A DNA stretch of 32,387 nt, taken from NCBI RefSeq assembly GCF_030929555.1, contig NZ_JAVFVT010000058.1, positions 1-32,387 on the forward strand, in the 5' to 3' direction. The stretch comes from Paenibacillus sp. LHD-117 (GTDB lineage Bacteria > Bacillota > Bacilli > Paenibacillales > Paenibacillaceae). The position numbers were made by a program, and so were the translations under genes. This document shows positions 7,172 to 15,698 of the stretch, piece after piece. How positions within the stretch are numbered: the stretch's first letter is position 1; every line of letters begins with the position of its first letter. The notes below the pieces were generated by a model. It saw nothing but the letters and a program-made list of their open reading frames with translations, did no database searches and was not told where the DNA came from.

Positions 7172-7994
7172 GGGAAAAGCAGCTAAACCGCCGGCAAACG
7201 CGCCGAATCAACAGCAGCCTGAAGCGGACTTTACCAGTCTAACGATCGACCGGGAAGATATCTATAGGGGCGATTTGTTGCTCATCAATTTGCAATATCC
7301 CGTGTCCGAACAGACGGAAGTGCCCGATGTAGTCAACTTGTTCGAGCATCAGGAACTGGTGAAGGGTTTCGGTATTTTGGACCAGGACATTAAGCTTCCG
7401 ATGGAAATGCTGGAGTGGTTCACCGATATGATGGAGTCGGCGATGGCCGACGGCGTAAACCATTTTCTGATCAATAGCGGCTACAGGGACAACGAGGAAC
7501 AAGCCTTGCTGTATGAACAGCTTGGATCGGTCTACGCCAAACCGCCCGGCTACAGCGAACATAATCTGGGGCTGTCCCTCGATCTCGGGTCGTCGCTGGG
7601 ATTGATGAAGGATGCGCCTGAGGGCAAGTGGCTTCAGGAGAATGCCTGGAAACACGGATTCGTGCTGCGTTACCCGGAGAATAAGACGGAGGTAACAGGC
7701 GTGATCTACGAGCCCTGGCACTTTCGCTACGTCGGTCTCCCGCATAGCGCGATCATGCAAGAACGCGGGATGGTGCTCGAGGAATACCTTACTTATTTGA
7801 AAGTGCAAAAGCGTGTTCAAACCGTAGTGGACGGCAAGGCGTACGAGGTGTCCTATTATCCGGTTCGCTCGGCAGCCAAGCTGTCGGTTCCGATCAAAGG
7901 CAACTACTCGCTTTCGGGCAACAACATGGATGGAGTGATCCTGACGACTTGGGACACCGGTTCGCCGAGCGATAGGGAGGCTGGATCGAGATGA
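7089..7994 (+). CDS. vanY: VanY-family D-alanyl-D-alanine carboxypeptidase (M15)
   Basis: The 301-residue protein has an N-terminal membrane anchor or signal sequence (WIFGIVVLILLVYGLNV, residues 4-20), a Pro/Gln-rich linker, and an M15 carboxypeptidase domain at about 85-220. The zinc-site motifs are SGYR (130-133), SEHNLGLSLD (H158 and D165) and EPWHFRYVG (E208, H211). It should act outside the membrane and remove the terminal D-Ala from peptidoglycan pentapeptides. The ATG at 7089 follows GCAGGGGG. The last codons overlap the vanZ start by 4 bases (ATGA). It is the first gene of a four-gene operon with vanZ, vanR and vanS. About 80 residues after the catalytic domain are not part of the core fold. 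Confidence 0.88.
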   Translation: MKKWIFGIVVLILLVYGLNVIQQPGETEGKAAKPPANAPNQQQPEADFTSLTIDREDIYRGDLLLINLQYPVSEQTEVPDVVNLFEHQELVKGFGILDQDIKLPMEMLEWFTDMMESAMADGVNHFLINSGYRDNEEQALLYEQLGSVYAKPPGYSEHNLGLSLDLGSSLGLMKDAPEGKWLQENAWKHGFVLRYPENKTEVTGVIYEPWHFRYVGLPHSAIMQERGMVLEEYLTYLKVQKRVQTVVDGKAYEVSYYPVRSAAKLSVPIKGNYSLSGNNMDGVILTTWDTGSPSDREAGSR

Positions 7995-8500
7995 AGCTGC
8001 GAACCGTCTTGCTGCGCGTTCTTCTTGCCGTCTATGGGTATGTTTTAGTGAAGATCATTCTGTTCAAGGGCGGTCCTATCGATCTCATGTACTTGTCCCG
8101 GCACCTGCAGGCCAGCTTGCAGGATCCGCTGCGAATCGTGATGAATATGAAACAGGGGAATCTGATTCCTTTCCACGAAATCGGGAGGACGCTGAATGAC
8201 CCGACAAACCACGGCTATGTCAATCTATTCGGGAACATCGCGATTTTTGCGCCATTCGGTCTGCTTCAAACGCTGTTTGAATCGCGGAGGGGTATCGCGG
8301 CTCTCCGTGTCTTGCGGCATTCGTTTTTTCTCAGCTTGTTTCTAGAGTTGTTGCAGGCGATTTTTGCGATGGGCACCTTCGACGTGGACGACATTCTTCT
8401 CAATACATGCGGGGGACTCGCAGGACTCCTCGGAGGTTTGTTGTATGTCAAATCTGATACAATAATAGAATCACCGAAGTCGGGGAGGGCAACAGATTGA
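7991..8500 (+). CDS. vanZ: VanZ-family membrane protein
   Basis: The 169-residue protein belongs to the VanZ family: a hydrophobic first helix, then the conserved NLIPFHEI segment (residues 54-61), the NLFGNIAIFAPFG helix and the ELLQAIFAMGTFDVDDILLNTCGG signature (polar residues E and D within the membrane). VanZ proteins reduce teicoplanin or lipoglycopeptide binding by an incompletely known mechanism. It overlaps vanY by ATGA at its start and the regulator by TTGA at its end, so translation of the three genes is likely coupled. Without vanA/vanX nearby, a role in a complete glycopeptide-resistance pathway is not supported. Confidence 0.88.
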   Translation: MKLRTVLLRVLLAVYGYVLVKIILFKGGPIDLMYLSRHLQASLQDPLRIVMNMKQGNLIPFHEIGRTLNDPTNHGYVNLFGNIAIFAPFGLLQTLFESRRGIAALRVLRHSFFLSLFLELLQAIFAMGTFDVDDILLNTCGGLAGLLGGLLYVKSDTIIESPKSGRATD

Positions 8501-9192
8501 AGACCATTACGATACTCATCGCAGACGACGACGCGGAGATCGCCGATCTGGTCGAGCTGCATTTGGCGAAGGAAGGTTATCGCTGCATCAAAGCAATGGA
8601 CGGGCAAGATGCGATCGAAGCGATCCGGAAATACGAGGTCGATCTGGCCGTTCTGGATATTATGATGCCAAAGCTTGACGGCTACGAAGTGACCAGGCTC
8701 ATTCGATACACTCATCAAATGCCGATTATCTTCCTGAGCGCGAAGAGCACCGATTTCGATAAAATCGCCGGTCTTGTACAGGGAGCCGACGACTATATGA
8801 CCAAGCCGTTTAACCCCATGGAATTGGTCGCGCGAGTGAACGCCCATCTCCGGCGTTCGTTGCAATTCAGCCGGCCCGATGCGGGGGGCAAGCCGGTTGT
8901 CGGGGCGGGAGGCGTCGTTATCCATCCGGATGAACGGAAGGTAACCGTCGACGGCAAGCCTGTCGCGCTGACTCCCAAGGAATTCGATATTTTGTTATTG
9001 CTGGCGAGCCACCCTAAAAGGGTATTCAGCTCGGATCATATTTTCCGGCAAGTGTGGGGAGAGGACCTCTATGAAGGCAATAATACGGTAATGGTTCATA
9101 TCCGTACGCTTCGCAAGAAGCTGGGCGAGGATATGAACAAAAACAAGCTGATCAAAACAATTTGGGGAGTCGGGTATTCATTCCATGGGTAA
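8497..9192 (+). CDS. vanR: OmpR-family response regulator, VanR-like
   Basis: The 231-residue protein has a receiver domain (residues 1-115) with the acidic pocket DDD (10-12), phosphoacceptor D54 in VLDIMMP, and K103 in MTKPF, followed by an OmpR/PhoB winged helix (about 133-230) with the typical LTPKEFDILLLL and TVMVHIRTLRKKLGED. The start is TTG at 8497, preceded by GGGGAGGG at about 8482-8489; it overlaps the vanZ stop in TTGA. The gene overlaps the kinase downstream by 8 bases. Together with that kinase it most likely controls this van-like operon, though the sequence shows no confirmed binding site. Confidence 0.87.
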   Translation: MKTITILIADDDAEIADLVELHLAKEGYRCIKAMDGQDAIEAIRKYEVDLAVLDIMMPKLDGYEVTRLIRYTHQMPIIFLSAKSTDFDKIAGLVQGADDYMTKPFNPMELVARVNAHLRRSLQFSRPDAGGKPVVGAGGVVIHPDERKVTVDGKPVALTPKEFDILLLLASHPKRVFSSDHIFRQVWGEDLYEGNNTVMVHIRTLRKKLGEDMNKNKLIKTIWGVGYSFHG

Positions 9193-10273
9193 CGTGATTC
9201 GAAGCTTTCGATTCAAAATGATCCTGTTGTTCGGACTAAGCATGGCCTTTTCCGCCGCGATCACCTTCGCTATCTACAGGGTTGCTCAGCTTTATTACCA
9301 TACGACCAAAGTAGAAGACCCATCGACCCAAATCCGTGATTTCATTCGACAAGTCGGGGATGTCAACTTTTTTCTCATTTTTTTCATTCCGCTCGCTATC
9401 TGGTTTTTTTTCCTGCTGACGAAGCGGTACTCCCGATATTTCCGGGATATATCGGACGGAATCCACCGGCTTGCGGCGGGTCACTTCGATACCAGGGTCG
9501 ATATTTCGTCCAAGGACGAGTTCGGCGATATTGCCCGGGACATTCATTTGGCTGGCGAGAAACTGCGGGAAGCGCTGGAACGGGGCGACTTTGCCGAGAA
9601 CAGCAAGGAACAGCTGGTGCTTAATCTGGCGCATGATCTTCGCACGCCGCTCACTTCGGTGATCGGTTATTTGGATTTTATTCTGAAGAACGACCAGTTG
9701 CGGCCCGAGCAGACCAAACATTACGCAACCATCGCATATACGAAATCGCAACGTCTGGAGCGGCTTATCGAGGAATTGTTCGAAGTGACCCGCATGAATT
9801 ATGGCAAGCTCAAAATTGATCGCAAACCTGTGGATCTTAGCGAGCTGCTGCATCAATTAAGCGAAGAGATGTATCCGGTGCTGGAGAATCGGGGCTTGAC
9901 CGCGAGGCTGAATGTGACGCCGTCGTTAATGGTTCAGGGGGATGGCGAGCTGCTCGCCCGCGTGTTCGACAATTTGCTCAGCAATGCGGCCCATTACGGC
10001 AAGGATGGCGCGTTCATCGACGTCAATTGTATGCCTGACGGCGAGGAGGTCGTCGTACAAATCGTCAACTACGGCGATCAAATCGCTTCCGAAGACTTGC
10101 CGCATATTTTCGAAATGTTCTATACAAGCGACAAAGCGCGCACCTACCATGAAGGCAGCACGGGGCTGGGGCTGTTCATAGCGAAAAACATCGTGGAACA
10201 GCATAAGGGCTCAATCACGGCAGAAAGCAGCGTGATTCGCACGATTTTCGAGGTCCGCTTGCCGAAGGTGTGA
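9185..10273 (+). CDS. vanS: Sensor histidine kinase, VanS-like
   Basis: The 362-residue kinase has two membrane helices (about 11-33 and 61-78) with a short extracytoplasmic loop, a HAMP domain (about 79-130), a HisKA domain with H150 in LAHDLRTPLTSVIGYLDF, and a HATPase domain with N, G1 and G2 boxes (FDNLLSNAAHYG; STGLGLFIAKNIV). The very short outside loop fits intramembrane or cell-wall-proximal sensing, as in VanS and related Bacillus kinases. It is the last gene of vanY-Z-R-S. The signal is unknown; glycopeptides or cell-wall stress are plausible from context only. Confidence 0.87.
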   Translation: MGNVIRSFRFKMILLFGLSMAFSAAITFAIYRVAQLYYHTTKVEDPSTQIRDFIRQVGDVNFFLIFFIPLAIWFFFLLTKRYSRYFRDISDGIHRLAAGHFDTRVDISSKDEFGDIARDIHLAGEKLREALERGDFAENSKEQLVLNLAHDLRTPLTSVIGYLDFILKNDQLRPEQTKHYATIAYTKSQRLERLIEELFEVTRMNYGKLKIDRKPVDLSELLHQLSEEMYPVLENRGLTARLNVTPSLMVQGDGELLARVFDNLLSNAAHYGKDGAFIDVNCMPDGEEVVVQIVNYGDQIASEDLPHIFEMFYTSDKARTYHEGSTGLGLFIAKNIVEQHKGSITAESSVIRTIFEVRLPKV

Positions 10274-10294
10274 TAGAATAAGAAACAAATTAGG

Positions 10295-10323
10295 AAGCGC
10301 TTGCTAGAGTATCGCTTACAGAG
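10295..10323 (+). promoter_or_regulatory. Leader of the yesN-type gene with AAGCGCTT and CGCTTACAGAG boxes
   Basis: The palindrome AAGCGCTT (10295-10302) looks like the core of a catabolite-responsive element, and CGCTTACAGAG (10313-10323) recurs as CGCTTACAGAG at 13720-13730 just before the transporter operon, in both cases directly upstream of the start and overlapping the ribosome binding region. This suggests shared control of the two-component system and the transporter, possibly by CcpA or the YesN protein. Confidence 0.4.
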
Positions 10324-10333
10324 GTGATTGCCG

Positions 10334-11896
10334 GTGTTCAAAATGCTAATCGTAGACGACGAACGGTTTGAGAGAGAAGGCGTACAGTTTCTAATCGAGA
10401 AGCACGGACTTGAGCTGGAGACGTTCGAAGCGGATAGCGGGGAGAGCGCGCTTGCTTTCATGAAGGACCAACCGGTCGATATTCTATTCTCAGACATCCG
10501 CATGAAGGGAATGGATGGACTAGAGCTCGCGGCTCGAATCCGGGAACTGGACATTCCCGTCAAGGTGATTTTCATGAGCGCATACGGGGAGTTCGAATAC
10601 GCGCAGCGGGCTATCGATCTGAAAGCGATCCGGTATATATTGAAGCCCGTCCAGGTCGAGGAGTTTCTAAGAGTCTTGACGCAGGTCATTAAGCTTTGCG
10701 AGGAAGAGCGGCAGGCGATGGCGAAGCAGATCCGCTTGGAAGAGGCTTATCGCAATGAAACCTACTATACGAAGCAGAAGCTGCTATCCGATTTGATTCT
10801 GGGCCAAACGGATGTACGGCAGGCCGACGTCGACGCGTTCCAGCAAGCGTTTCCAATGGCTAACGAGGGTCATCCCCTAGTGAGGCTAATCATGCTCGAT
10901 TCACGGAATCGGTTCTTCGATAGACTTGACCAAGATTTCGAGCGCCGGCTTGCCGACGTAATCGATGGCGGATTCGATGTTGCGCACTTGAATGAATTCC
11001 AAAGCTTGCTCGTCACCCAAGCCGATGCCGCCGAATCCAAAGAAGGGCTGATCGAATGGGGCAAACGGCTCATCGGTTGGTTCCGGGAAACGTACGGCGG
11101 GGACGTGAGCGTCGTCGTTGGCGGAACGGCAGGCGACATCAAACAGCTCTACAATCAGTACCAAGCGCTGGAGTCGATGCTGGAGTATAAATTTTTCTAC
11201 GACGAAGGAACGGTGCTGCTCGCGAATCCCGACGCGATCGGCGCGAGCGCGCAGACGTTCTCAGCCGACGATGCCTTGGAGGAGCTCAGACAGAGCATCG
11301 GGCGTTCCCGTTACGATCAAGCAAAAGCGCGGTTCGAGCAGTTGTTCAACGAGCTGCAAAACAGCGAGCGGTTCCCGGTGGTGTACATCAAATTCGTATG
11401 CACCGAAATCGTAAAAGCCGTCTTCGACGCATCGGCGAACAAACGCCCGGAGACCTTCAAGCTGAATTTGGATCTGATCTATAGGGCGGCTAAGCTCAGC
11501 GATTTGCGCAAAGTCGTCCTTAACATACTGGAAGAGAGCGCGCAGCCCTCGGCTTCCGGCTCGCAGGAGTCGATGCGCAAGGTCATCGAGGATATCGTTC
11601 GGATCATCGAAAGCGAATACGGCGCCGATTTATCCCTTGAGTCGCTGGCGGAGCGCGTTTATTTGTCGCCCAGTTATTTGAGCCATCTGTTCAAGAAACA
11701 TAAGGGAACCAGCTTCAACAAATATTTGACGCTTCACCGCATGGAGAAGACGAAAGAGCTGCTTTTGACGACAAATCGAAAAATCGTTGATGTCGGCCTC
11801 GAGGTCGGCTATGCCAATTTCCCTTATTTCAGCTCGCTGTTCAAAAACCATTACGGCAAAACGCCGTCGCAATTCCGCGAAGAGGCGGCTCCATGA
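10334..11896 (+). CDS. YesN-type response regulator with AraC DNA-binding domain
   Basis: The 520-residue regulator has an N-terminal receiver domain (residues 1-120, phosphoacceptor D54 in LFSDIRMKGMDG), a central linker region of about 280 residues, and a C-terminal AraC/XylS double helix-turn-helix (about 415-518, with LAERVYLSPSYLSHLFKKH and VGYANFPYFSSLFKNHYG). The GTG at 10334 is preferred because AGAGGTG (10320-10326) lies 7 bases before it; the TTG at 10328 would abut that site. It overlaps the cognate kinase by ATGA at 11893. Proteins of this type respond to extracellular sugars and activate the neighbouring ABC transporter and hydrolase genes, and the neighbours here fit that role. 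Confidence 0.88.
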   Translation: MFKMLIVDDERFEREGVQFLIEKHGLELETFEADSGESALAFMKDQPVDILFSDIRMKGMDGLELAARIRELDIPVKVIFMSAYGEFEYAQRAIDLKAIRYILKPVQVEEFLRVLTQVIKLCEEERQAMAKQIRLEEAYRNETYYTKQKLLSDLILGQTDVRQADVDAFQQAFPMANEGHPLVRLIMLDSRNRFFDRLDQDFERRLADVIDGGFDVAHLNEFQSLLVTQADAAESKEGLIEWGKRLIGWFRETYGGDVSVVVGGTAGDIKQLYNQYQALESMLEYKFFYDEGTVLLANPDAIGASAQTFSADDALEELRQSIGRSRYDQAKARFEQLFNELQNSERFPVVYIKFVCTEIVKAVFDASANKRPETFKLNLDLIYRAAKLSDLRKVVLNILEESAQPSASGSQESMRKVIEDIVRIIESEYGADLSLESLAERVYLSPSYLSHLFKKHKGTSFNKYLTLHRMEKTKELLLTTNRKIVDVGLEVGYANFPYFSSLFKNHYGKTPSQFREEAAP

Positions 11897-13593
11897 GTCA
11901 AGCGATTAGAGGTTTGTTCAATCGGCTGCGGTTTAAGCATAAGCTGTTCTTATCGTATTTGGTCGTCATCATTATCCCGATCATCGTTCTTGGCGTTTAC
12001 GCCTACGATCAGTCGAAGCAAATGCTGAGAATTCAAGGCGTTCAGGGCATTCAGAAAAACATGGATACGATTTCCGGTGCCATCGAGAGCTCGGTCGAGC
12101 GATACAATCATGCGATCCAGTCCATCGTGCTGAACAAAACGTTCCAGAAGATCGTGGCGAACGATTACAACGATCTGGTCAATCTCTCTTATGATCTGAA
12201 CGAATACTTGGCCCCTTATTTCAACATGATGGTCATGCTCGACAAAGAAATCGCCGAAATCAAGTTTTACACGCAAACCTATGTGCCGGAGTTCGGCGAA
12301 TCGGTGCAATCTGCCGATCGGGTCAAGGAAGAAGGCTGGTATAAGGCAGCCTTGCACGGAAAGGGCAGCCAGTGGTTCTTCGACGACGGATTGATTGTGG
12401 TCGGCGCTTTCCCGCGGTTCTTCACCGACAAATCAACCAATATCGTCTACATGCGGATCAATGATACGAGCATGTTCAAGAACGTGGCGGAGTTGGCGAA
12501 GGCCGATACCGTCGTCATTGTCAATGAACACGGGGACGTGATTTACTCGAATCAAACCGCAGCCGGAGAACCATTCAGCGTAGAGCAGCTGAAGGCGATG
12601 AAAGAGGGATCGTTCCGGAGCGGCGATGTTGAGTCGTTCCTGGTGAAGAAGACGATCAAGCCAACGGGATGGACGATCTACTGCATCGTGCCCGCCAAAC
12701 AGCTGTCCCGCAATGCGGGATCGATCATCAACGCAACGCTCATTATCATCGCGGCCTGTCTCGTCATCGTGCTTTTTATGATTTGGATGTTCTCCAAGAC
12801 GATGATCCGCCGGATATACGCTTTGAATTCCTTAATGAAGCGGGTGCAGATCGGCGATTTGAGCATGCGCGTACGAAGCGAGTCCAAGGACGAAATCGGC
12901 GAGCTGACGAACCGGTTCGGGCATATGCTCGTTCGCCTTAACGAGCTGATCGAAGAATTGTACCGCAACAAGATCGTGCAGAAGGAAGCGGAATTCAAAG
13001 CGCTTCAGTGGCAAATGAATCCGCATTTTCTGTACAATACGCTCTCGTTCATTAATTGGAAGGCGCTGCGCAGCGATGCGCACGACATCAGCTACGTCGT
13101 CACGACGCTGTCGAAATTTTACCGCACGGGTCTTAACCGGGGCAATAATATGATTCCGGTAAGGGACGAGCTCGACCATGTGAAGTCGTATATCGAAATC
13201 GTCCAGGCGATGAAGGATCACAGCTTTGACGTGGTGTATGACATCGACGAGGCCGTGTTCGGTTATACGACCATCAACTTTATCCTGCAGCCGCTCGCCG
13301 AGAACGCGATCATGCACGGCATTAACCGGAAAGAAACCGGGCGAGGGCTGCTGAGCATCTCCGCCAAGCTGTCGAACGGCCAAGTTGTTTTTCTCGTGCA
13401 GGACAACGGAATCGGAATGCCCGCGGAAACGGCGAATACGCTTCTTCAAAGCGATTCCTCCGGTTATGGGCTGAAGAACGTCAATGAACGGCTGCGCTTG
13501 AAATACAGTTCCGATTATCGCTTCGCGGTTGAGAGCGCCATCGACAGCGGCACGCAGATGAGCATCGTCATTCCGGCGCTCCAATCGTCCTGA
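11893..13593 (+). CDS. YesM-type sensor histidine kinase
   Basis: The 566-residue kinase has a first membrane helix (about 18-36), a large extracellular dCache-like sensing region to about 275, a second helix (about 278-303), HAMP (about 303-355), a His_kinase domain with H378 in WQMNPHFLYNTL, and a HATPase domain (N-box LAENAIMHGI, then DNGIGM and GYGLKNVNERL). This is the usual YesM/LytS-like arrangement in sugar-responsive two-component systems of Paenibacillaceae. It overlaps yesN by 4 bases and ends at a strong terminator, so the pair forms its own transcription unit next to the transporter it probably regulates. Confidence 0.88.
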   Translation: MSQAIRGLFNRLRFKHKLFLSYLVVIIIPIIVLGVYAYDQSKQMLRIQGVQGIQKNMDTISGAIESSVERYNHAIQSIVLNKTFQKIVANDYNDLVNLSYDLNEYLAPYFNMMVMLDKEIAEIKFYTQTYVPEFGESVQSADRVKEEGWYKAALHGKGSQWFFDDGLIVVGAFPRFFTDKSTNIVYMRINDTSMFKNVAELAKADTVVIVNEHGDVIYSNQTAAGEPFSVEQLKAMKEGSFRSGDVESFLVKKTIKPTGWTIYCIVPAKQLSRNAGSIINATLIIIAACLVIVLFMIWMFSKTMIRRIYALNSLMKRVQIGDLSMRVRSESKDEIGELTNRFGHMLVRLNELIEELYRNKIVQKEAEFKALQWQMNPHFLYNTLSFINWKALRSDAHDISYVVTTLSKFYRTGLNRGNNMIPVRDELDHVKSYIEIVQAMKDHSFDVVYDIDEAVFGYTTINFILQPLAENAIMHGINRKETGRGLLSISAKLSNGQVVFLVQDNGIGMPAETANTLLQSDSSGYGLKNVNERLRLKYSSDYRFAVESAIDSGTQMSIVIPALQSS

Positions 13594-13603
13594 AACTTTG
13601 AAG

Positions 13604-13630
13604 CCCGTCCTTTACGAGGACGGGTTTTTT
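13604..13630 (+). terminator. Rho-independent terminator after the kinase
   Basis: CCCGTCC (13604-13610) and GGACGGG (13618-13624) pair perfectly around TTTACGA and are followed by TTTTTT. It separates the regulator pair from the transporter/enzyme operon. Confidence 0.9.
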
Positions 13631-13713
13631 CATGTTCGTAGAAAATCGAAAGTTTTCTTAAATATTTGATAATTCAATTCCGAGCTTCCTTTGTTATTCT
13701 TTTATTAAGGGAA

Positions 13714-13727
13714 TGACAACGCTTACA
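13714..13727 (+). promoter_or_regulatory. Putative cre (CcpA-binding) site before the transporter operon
   Basis: TGACAACGCTTACA fits the catabolite-responsive consensus TGWNANCGNTNWCA at every fixed position. It lies between the upstream AT-rich region and the ribosome binding site of the first permease gene, a position where CcpA binding would repress the glycan-use operon when preferred sugars are present. Overlap with the CGCTTACAGAG box shared with the yesN leader leaves an alternative reading. Confidence 0.5.
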
Positions 13728-13743
13728 GAGAGGAGTGCCGAGA

Positions 13744-14724
13744 GTGGACGACACAGTGATCGTACGCGGCGCGCAAGCGCCAAACAAGGACAAGAAGCTG
13801 GAGAAAGCGATGCTAAGAAAAACAAAATGGAAAAAGATCAAACAATATCGTTTGCTGCTGCTGATGATGGTCCCGGCGGTCATTTATTACATTACTTTCC
13901 ATTACCTGCCGATGTATGGCGTGCTGCTGGCATTCAAAGATTTCAAAATTTTGAAAGGGATTATGGGAAGCCCATGGGTGGGACTCGATCTCTTCCGCAC
14001 CATCTTTCAAGACGACTACTTCTATACGGTTCTCAAGAACACGCTCATCATCAGCTTCTACAAGCTCCTGTTCGGATTTCCGGTTCCAATCTTCTTCGCG
14101 CTTCTGTTAAGCGAGGTGACGAACGCTAAATACAAACGGATCGTCCAAACGGTCACGTACCTGCCTCACTTCATCTCATGGGTCGTGCTCGCAGGCATCT
14201 TCTTTACATTCTTCTCGCTGGGAGGTCCGCTCAACACGATCATTACGCTCTTCGGTGGCGACCCGGTGCTGTTTCTGGCCGATGCCCGCTACTTCCGATC
14301 CATTCTAGTCATCACGAGTATTTTCCAAGGTTTCGGTTGGGGTTCCATCATTTATTTCGCGGCGATCTCGAATATCGATCCGCAGCTCTACGAAGCAGCC
14401 ATCATCGACGGCGCGGGACGGTTCAAGCGAATGTTCTACATCTCCATCCCGATGCTCGTTCCGATTATCGTCATCATGCTGATCCTCTCGATGTCCGGCG
14501 TTCTGGATGCGGGTTTCGACCAAATCTTCAATATGTACAACGCGCAGGTGTACAATGTGGCCGATATCATCGACACGTATGTCTACCGCAAGGGGATCGT
14601 CGAAATGAACTACAGCTACGCGACGGCGGTCGGGCTTTTCAAATCGGTTGTCGCATTGATCCTGATCTTCGCCGTCAACCGTGTGGTGAAGCTCATAGGC
14701 GGCAAAGATCATGCCCTATGGTAG
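13744..14724 (+). CDS. Carbohydrate ABC transporter permease, LplB type
   Basis: The 326-residue integral membrane protein is of the LplB/YteP permease type, with six membrane helices after a basic N-terminal tail and the cytoplasmic EAA loop YEAAIIDGAGRFKRMFYISI (about residues 219-238), which docks the ATPase. GTG at 13744 is chosen because GAGAGGAG ends 8 bases upstream; a GTG three codons earlier lies inside that site, and an ATG at 13810 is a later alternative. It pairs with the next permease and the lipoprotein to form an importer for oligosaccharides. No ATPase gene is present, as is usual for this group, which shares a general MsmX-like ATPase. Confidence 0.88.
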   Translation: MDDTVIVRGAQAPNKDKKLEKAMLRKTKWKKIKQYRLLLLMMVPAVIYYITFHYLPMYGVLLAFKDFKILKGIMGSPWVGLDLFRTIFQDDYFYTVLKNTLIISFYKLLFGFPVPIFFALLLSEVTNAKYKRIVQTVTYLPHFISWVVLAGIFFTFFSLGGPLNTIITLFGGDPVLFLADARYFRSILVITSIFQGFGWGSIIYFAAISNIDPQLYEAAIIDGAGRFKRMFYISIPMLVPIIVIMLILSMSGVLDAGFDQIFNMYNAQVYNVADIIDTYVYRKGIVEMNYSYATAVGLFKSVVALILIFAVNRVVKLIGGKDHALW

Positions 14725-14753
14725 CGCCACGCCAGTGAAAGGAGAGGTGTACA

Positions 14754-15650
14754 ATGCTTACTGTTAAAAAATCGCCGGCGGACAAACTGGTCGACGTCGT
14801 GCTTTATACCATCTTAGCTTTCATTATGCTGGTCACGCTATATCCGTTCTGGACGCAAGTCGTCATCTCGCTGGACGGGGCAGGCGTCGACGGCGCCGCT
14901 TATGCATCGGGCTTCGTGTTATTCCCCGCGAAGCCGACCTTCGGAAGCTACGAGCTTGCTTTCAAGTTCGACGCCATCTGGTCCGGCTATGGATATACCT
15001 TGCTGCGTACGGGGCTTGGCGTTCTGTTATCCATCGTGTTCACGTCGATCACAGCGTACCCGCTCTCGAAGAGAGACTTGCCGTTTAACAAATATTTTAC
15101 CGGCATGATCCTGTTCACGATGCTATTCGCCGGCGGCACGATTCCTTCCTATCTGCTGATCAAAGAGCTCCATTTGATGAATACGATCTGGTCGCTAGTC
15201 ATTCCGGGCATGATCGGGGCATTCAACGTGCTGATCATGCGAAATTTCTTCCGTTCCATTCCGGAGGAGCTTGAAGAATCGGCGCGAGTCGACGGGGCCG
15301 GATATGCCCGGATTTTCATTCAAGTCGTGCTGCCGCTGTCGAAGCCGGTGCTCGCGACGGTTGCCTTATGGGTGGGCGTCGGCCATTGGAATGCCTGGTT
15401 CGATTCACTCATCTATATTACGGATCCGGACAAACAGGTGCTTCAAGTCGTCCTTCGGAAGATCATCATCCAGAACGATACGTCAGACATCACGCAGATT
15501 ATCCAGAATCTCGGCAAAACCACGGAATACACGGGACGCCAGCTTCAGGCGACCATCGTGATGTTCTCGATTATTCCGATGCTTATCGTTTATCCGTTCA
15601 TTCAGAAATACTTTGTCAAAGGTGTTATGATTGGGGCTATTAAGGGATAA
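14754..15650 (+). CDS. Carbohydrate ABC transporter permease, YtcP type
   Basis: The 298-residue permease has six membrane helices and the EAA loop EELEESARVDGAGYARIFIQ followed by VVLPLSKP (about residues 170-197), typical of YtcP/LplC-like proteins. The C-terminal helix ends in GVMIGAIKG, the conserved tail of this family. The ATG at 14754 is preceded by AGGAGAGG. It starts 29 bases after the first permease and is followed 48 bases later by the solute-binding protein; all three are co-oriented. Confidence 0.9.
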   Translation: MLTVKKSPADKLVDVVLYTILAFIMLVTLYPFWTQVVISLDGAGVDGAAYASGFVLFPAKPTFGSYELAFKFDAIWSGYGYTLLRTGLGVLLSIVFTSITAYPLSKRDLPFNKYFTGMILFTMLFAGGTIPSYLLIKELHLMNTIWSLVIPGMIGAFNVLIMRNFFRSIPEELEESARVDGAGYARIFIQVVLPLSKPVLATVALWVGVGHWNAWFDSLIYITDPDKQVLQVVLRKIIIQNDTSDITQIIQNLGKTTEYTGRQLQATIVMFSIIPMLIVYPFIQKYFVKGVMIGAIKG

Positions 15651-15698
15651 TTCCCTCCAATAGATAGCGTCATATACCAGGGGAGAAAGGGTTGGTTC

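Noticed and set aside
7089..10273. Complete vancomycin-resistance cluster
   Set aside because: vanH, vanA/B-type ligase and vanX are absent from the window.
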